From JBEKHI01 sp050012355 (GTDB lineage Bacteria > Actinomycetota > Actinomycetes > Streptosporangiales > Streptosporangiaceae), in NCBI GenBank assembly GCA_050012355.1, contig JBEKHI010000497.1, positions 1 through 5,494 of the forward strand: a DNA stretch of 5,494 bases, in the 5' to 3' direction. The notes below the pieces were generated by a model that did not search any database, was not told where the DNA came from, and worked only from the letters and a program-made list of their open reading frames with translations. The translations under genes and the position numbers were made by a program. Shown here piece by piece: positions 3,858 through 5,494 of this stretch. Numbering within the stretch: position 1 is the stretch's first letter; each line of letters starts with the position of its first letter.

Positions 3858-5494
3858 TTATGATCCGGCGGCAACCCACTGCAGTACGCCGACCGCGTTA
3901 CAGGTCCCGGTGCAGGTGCCGGTATAGCCGGTGTCGAAGACCGCCCGCAGCTCCGTCGTACTCACCGGGTCGAACGTGACCGTGTTGAACTGATTCAGCG
4001 CGACCCCGTACGGACTGGCGCTAGTGACGTCCGCCCAGGTGCCTGAGGAGGTCAGGTACTGGATCGTCCAGGACGCTGGCGGCATGACACCGCTGCCATC
4101 GGTCCAGAAGTACACCGACGCGCCGCTGAACGCGCGAGCCGATGTCCAGCTGAGCTGCAGCCACTGCGTCCCCTGCTCGGGCCAGGTGCCCCAGTACGAG
4201 TCGGCGGTGTCGTTGGATTCCGGCGGGTAGATCCCGTCGTTCACCGCGGACACCGACGTCCACGGCGAGGTGTACGAGGCACTCGCCGTGCCGCTGAGCG
4301 CCACGTCCGTCGTCCCAGTCGGCAGCGGGAACGGCGGCTGAGCCCGGGTCCACTGCTCCGCGCTCGTCGTCCCGGACGCCGCGTCCGGTGCCTGGTACGA
4401 CGCGGACGCGATCAGGCCGTAACCGCCATCGGCCGTCGCCGACGGCGTGACTTCCCAGGTCGACGTGACCGTCTGCCCGGGCGGGACCGTCGCGAACCTC
4501 GTCGCGGAGGTGGCGTCCACCGTCCACCCGGAGGGCGCGTCCAGGGTCACCGCCACATTGCGCAACGCCGTGCCGCCAGTGTTCTTGAAGGTGGCCGTGG
4601 TGTGCGTGGCTTCCCCGTCGACGAGCAACGGCTGTGAGTTCGTGCTGGTCGCGGTGGAGGTCGTCGTAACGCTTACCGTCGGCGTCGCCGAATCGCCAAG
4701 CACGACCGACACCGACCGGCCCGCCGGGTAGACCGTGTGCGTGGCCGCGTCGTACCGGCCGCCGAGGATCTTCGCCACCCCCTCGTCCGCGAAGACCGGG
4801 AGCTGGACGCGGACGTCGTCGCTGGGGAGTTTTCCGGCGAGGGTGATCGTCACGACATGCCCACGGGTGGAGATACGGACACCGTAGGTCGATCTCACGC
4901 CGTTTTGATATGAGGAAGTAATGCCGCTTACGGCGATTGTCTGGCCGTCGGCGATCCACTGGTCGGGGACGCCGCGCCCGATGTACAGCGCGGTGTGGTA
5001 GTCGCCGGCGGTGCTGCCGTCGCCGCTGGCGATCAGGCCGGTGGCGACGAGCGACTGAACCAGCGACTGGGTCTGGCCAGCCATCGGCCAGACATACGGG
5101 ACCGCGCCGAACTCGGGGGCCGCGTGGCTGCCGATCCACGGGTTGCTCGGATCGGGCGCGCTGCCGTTGGCCTCCCACCAGGCGTTCGGGCCGCCGGTGG
5201 TGGAGGCGATCTGCCATGCGTAGCTGGTGATCGGCAGGTCGCGGTACGCGTTGCCGTAGAGCGCGCCGCTCGCGTACGCGGTGTTCAGCGCGACGCTGTA
5301 TCCGTCGTAGGCGCCGAAGCTCGGGAACGGCACCCCGGTGCCCGCGAGTCGCGAGTACCCGGTCTGGTACACGTTGTCCGTCTCGCTCGGGTCGCCGAGT
5401 ACGCCATCCAGCGTGCCGCCGGACAACATGATGTCCCACGCGTTCTCGCCCCACATGACCTGGGAGGCCCAGTTGGCGTCGTCGGCGGTGCCGC
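3858..5494 (-). CDS. Large secreted carbohydrate-active protein with NEW3-like and discoidin domains (5' end outside window)
   Basis: The minus-strand frame stays open to the right edge; 544 residues are visible and the true start and any signal peptide are outside. Residues 1-185 (numbered from the first complete codon), rich in Trp, Tyr, Gly and Pro with YAWQIAS, NAWWEANG and HAAPEFGAVPYVWPMAGQ, resemble the end of a helical-barrel glycoside hydrolase catalytic domain; I cannot name the family. A small beta domain follows (about 183-266), then a NEW3-like Ig domain (about 272-365, ATFKNTGGTALRNVAVTLDAPSGW...VPPGQTVTSTWEVT), a Pro/Thr linker, and a C-terminal F5/8-type (discoidin, CBM32-like) domain (about 397-542, SASYTSPWTSVSAVNDG, YWGTWP, NTVTFDPVSTTELRAVF). 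This architecture is usual for secreted actinomycete glycosidases. Two cysteines close to the end (527 and 531, in TCTGTC) may form a disulfide. A short run of A/T-ending codons lies at 4893-4922. Polysaccharide binding or hydrolysis is inferred; the exact substrate is not. Confidence 0.85.
   Translation of the reverse strand, partial: GTADDANWASQVMWGENAWDIMLSGGTLDGVLGDPSETDNVYQTGYSRLAGTGVPFPSFGAYDGYSVALNTAYASGALYGNAYRDLPITSYAWQIASTTGGPNAWWEANGSAPDPSNPWIGSHAAPEFGAVPYVWPMAGQTQSLVQSLVATGLIASGDGSTAGDYHTALYIGRGVPDQWIADGQTIAVSGITSSYQNGVRSTYGVRISTRGHVVTITLAGKLPSDDVRVQLPVFADEGVAKILGGRYDAATHTVYPAGRSVSVVLGDSATPTVSVTTTSTATSTNSQPLLVDGEATHTTATFKNTGGTALRNVAVTLDAPSGWTVDATSATRFATVPPGQTVTSTWEVTPSATADGGYGLIASASYQAPDAASGTTSAEQWTRAQPPFPLPTGTTDVALSGTASASYTSPWTSVSAVNDGIYPPESNDTADSYWGTWPEQGTQWLQLSWTSARAFSGASVYFWTDGSGVMPPASWTIQYLTSSGTWADVTSASPYGVALNQFNTVTFDPVSTTELRAVFDTGYTGTCTGTCNAVGVLQWVAAGS

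Noticed and set aside
2927..3874. 315-codon minus-strand frame opposite the ATPase gene
   Set aside because: It is antisense to a complete ATPase with all catalytic motifs and crosses both terminator hairpins.
4021..5454. 477-codon minus-strand frame overlapping the discoidin protein
   Set aside because: Its product is an Arg/Gly-rich low-complexity shadow typical of the wrong frame in high-GC DNA, whereas the other frame has clear domains.

Overview
The window comes from a high-GC actinomycete. Coding third positions are mostly G or C, Shine-Dalgarno sequences are strong AGGAG types, and the terminator hairpins are GC-rich. The gene content (a hopanoid-pathway radical SAM enzyme, a MacB/FtsX-type transporter, and a large secreted discoidin-bearing protein) fits a soil actinomycete of the Streptomyces or Catenulispora type. 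The sequence alone does not settle the genus.

Layout: (1) Bases 1-792, plus strand, hold the 3' three quarters of hpnH, the adenosylhopene-forming radical SAM enzyme; its start lies upstream of the window. (2) Bases 793-1521 are a 729-base stretch with no convincing protein gene but a dense series of inverted repeats: a GC-rich hairpin just after hpnH, a small hairpin, an 80-base compound palindrome (871-950), a 24-bp perfect hairpin (1088-1145), and overlapping terminator-like hairpins ending in TTTT (1183-1223). (3) Bases 1522-3724, plus strand, are a two-gene operon: a MacB/FtsX-type ABC permease (492 aa) and its LolD-type ATPase (231 aa), 28 bases apart and each with a good ribosome binding site. 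(4) Bases 3725-3857 are a convergent intergenic region with two strong terminator hairpins. (5) Bases 3858-5494, minus strand, are the 3' part of a large gene for an apparently secreted carbohydrate-active protein: the end of what looks like a catalytic domain, a beta domain, a NEW3-like Ig domain and a C-terminal discoidin domain. Its start is beyond the right edge.

How the parts relate: the two ABC genes clearly form one transporter, with the ATPase driving the four-helix permease. No accessory periplasmic-type adaptor or regulator is visible beside them. hpnH and the discoidin protein are functionally separate and simply flank the operon. The most unusual part is the repeat-rich gap after hpnH, where many actinomycete hopanoid clusters continue into ispG and dxs. 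It could be a set of terminators, a non-autonomous mobile-element relic, or a short structured RNA; the sequence alone does not decide between them.
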